Assembly (NCBI RefSeq): GCF_013408925.1
Contig: NZ_JACCAB010000001.1
Coordinates: forward strand, 124,001 to 188,000
Reading direction: 5' to 3'
Origin: Pedococcus badiiscoriae
GTDB taxonomy: Bacteria > Actinomycetota > Actinomycetes > Actinomycetales > Dermatophilaceae
Length of the DNA: 64,000 nucleotides
Shown: in pieces, positions 62,967-64,000 of the stretch
Position numbering within the stretch: the stretch's first letter is position 1
Layout of the letters: every line of letters begins with the position of its first letter
Made by a program: the position numbers and the translations under genes
Notes under the pieces: generated by a model
Database searches by the model: none
What the model saw: only the letters and a program-made list of their open reading frames with translations
Told to the model about the DNA's origin: nothing

Positions 62967-64000
62967 GTGCAAGGCAGGCACGAGGACCAGGCAAGGCCAA
63001 CACCCGTGGGCATGACGAAGCCGGAGGCCCTGCTCTCGCTGCCCGCGGGGTCACCCGCGTCACTCGGGCAGGTGACCGAGGTCGCCGGGCGGCTCGCGCG
63101 CGCCATCAACACCGTGATCGAGGGCAAGCCGGACGTCGTGCACACCGCGATCACGGTGCTGCTCGCCGAGGGACACCTGCTCCTCGAGGACGTCCCCGGA
63201 GTGGGCAAGACCATGCTGGCCAAGACGCTCGCGCGCTCGATCGACTGCTCGGTGCGACGGGTGCAGTTCACGCCCGACCTGCTGCCCAGCGACATCACCG
63301 GCGTGAGCGTGTTCAACCAGGACGTCCGTGACTTCGAGTTCCGCCCCGGGGCGATCTTCGCGAACGTGGTCGTGGGTGACGAGATCAACCGCGCCTCGCC
63401 CAAGACCCAGTCCGCTCTGCTGGAGTCGATGGAGGAGGGCCAGGTCACCGTCGACGGACAGACCTACGACCTGCCCAAGCCGTTCATCGTCATGGCCACC
63501 CAGAACCCGATCGAGATGGAGGGCACCTATCCCCTGCCCGAGGCCCAGCGCGACCGGTTCATGGCCCGCATCTCGCTCGGCTACCCGTCGTCGCGCGCCG
63601 AGGTGGCGATGCTCGACAGCCACGGGCAGGTCTCGCCGCTGGAGACCCTGCAGCCGGTGACCGATGCGGCCACGGTGTCGGCGATGGTGCGGGCGGTCCG
63701 CTCGGTGTTCACCAGCGATGCGATCAAGCAGTACGTCGTCGACCTGTCCGCGGCCACCCGGTCCAGCTCCGCGCTGCGGCTCGGCGCCTCCCCGCGAGCC
63801 AGCCTGCACATGCTCCGCGCCGCTCGTGCGCACGCCGCCCTCGAGGGCCGCGACCACGTGCTGCCCGACGACGTGCAGGCCATCGTGCTCCCGGTCCTGG
63901 CCCACCGCATCATCCCGACCGGGGAGACGCAGCTCGCCCGACGCAGCACCGGCGAGGTGCTGCAGGACCTCATGCGTCGAGTGCCCGTCCCCGCAGCCGG
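62967..64000 (+). CDS. moxR: MoxR family AAA ATPase, 3' end outside window
   Basis: Cytosolic AAA+ ATPase, 344 codons visible with no stop before the edge. Walker A VPGVGKTMLAK lies at about residues 75-85, Walker B VVVGDEINRA near 135, and the sensor segment ATQNPIEMEGTYPLPEAQ then RDRFMARI near 185. MoxR proteins act as chaperones for metal-dependent or von Willebrand-domain proteins and usually sit with DUF58 and transglutaminase genes, which should follow to the right. The GTG start was chosen because GGAAGGA lies 6 bases upstream; an ATG 45 bases on is the alternative. Confidence 0.93.
   Translation, partial: MQGRHEDQARPTPVGMTKPEALLSLPAGSPASLGQVTEVAGRLARAINTVIEGKPDVVHTAITVLLAEGHLLLEDVPGVGKTMLAKTLARSIDCSVRRVQFTPDLLPSDITGVSVFNQDVRDFEFRPGAIFANVVVGDEINRASPKTQSALLESMEEGQVTVDGQTYDLPKPFIVMATQNPIEMEGTYPLPEAQRDRFMARISLGYPSSRAEVAMLDSHGQVSPLETLQPVTDAATVSAMVRAVRSVFTSDAIKQYVVDLSAATRSSSALRLGASPRASLHMLRAARAHAALEGRDHVLPDDVQAIVLPVLAHRIIPTGETQLARRSTGEVLQDLMRRVPVPAA

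Noticed and set aside
62708..63448. Minus-strand frame of 246 codons opposite moxR
   Set aside because: The plus strand encodes clear AAA ATPase motifs in this region.
1..64000. tRNA, rRNA, insertion sequences, phage attachment sites
   Set aside because: No cloverleaf-like sequence, CCA-ended gene, transposase motif or flanking duplication was noticed; a covariance search would be needed to exclude small RNAs.

Overview
The window is GC-rich chromosomal DNA of a high-GC Gram-positive bacterium (Actinomycetota). Gene content points to the order Micrococcales and probably the Intrasporangiaceae. The evidence is a dcw cell-division cluster without ftsA but with sepF and a DivIVA/Wag31 protein, a GlnR box in front of glnA, the actinobacterial companions DUF5302 and DUF4191, a two-lipoyl-domain sucB, and a DosR/DosS-type hypoxia two-component system. 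The family assignment is an inference. No tRNA, rRNA, CRISPR array, insertion sequence or phage gene was seen.

Bases 1-16,200 are core metabolism. A leucyl aminopeptidase (cut by the left edge) converges on two small genes, then come lpdA and sucB (2-oxo acid dehydrogenase E3 and E2), a TIGR01777 epimerase, a membrane Ser/Thr kinase, a peptidase E-like protein, lipB and lipA (which make the lipoyl cofactor that SucB carries), DUF4191, an ATP-grasp protein, a self-regulated DUF4097/PadR pair, an RDD protein and glnA. 

Bases 16,300-31,150 look like a low-oxygen/dormancy island. A DevR (DosR)-like regulator and a DevS-like GAF sensor kinase sit among three universal stress proteins, a CBS-BON protein, two flavin-binding PNPOx-like proteins, a beta-CASP nuclease translationally coupled to a CoA-transferase, a SHOCT protein and a three-gene overlapping operon for a cytochrome b-like membrane complex. 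At least five near-palindromes of the form GGGACCTTNGNCCC, which resemble the DosR box, lie in the promoters of these genes. A secreted ScyD/ScyE-type beta-propeller protein and a SnoaL-like protein close the region.

Bases 31,150-39,850 hold a possible 56-residue gene, a SpoIIE-type phosphatase with its own ATPase domain, a prolyl oligopeptidase and dnaE. From 39,970 to 62,546 everything runs on the minus strand. Read in transcription order it is mraZ-rsmH-ftsL-ftsI-murE-murF-mraY-murD-ftsW-murG-murC-ftsQ, then ftsZ, a terminator, pgeF-yggS-sepF-yggT-divIVA, a terminator, and a DksA/TraR protein with a histone-H1-like tail, lspA and rluD. Many genes overlap by 1-4 bases, implying translational coupling. 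A divergent moxR ATPase runs off the right edge. Paired GTGG boxes of the MraZ type occur in front of both mraZ and moxR.

Two genome-scale signals stand out. The octamer GGTATGCC (or its complement) recurs about 35 times in all reading frames, forcing rare codons. The DosR-like box ties the 16-27 kb genes into one regulon.
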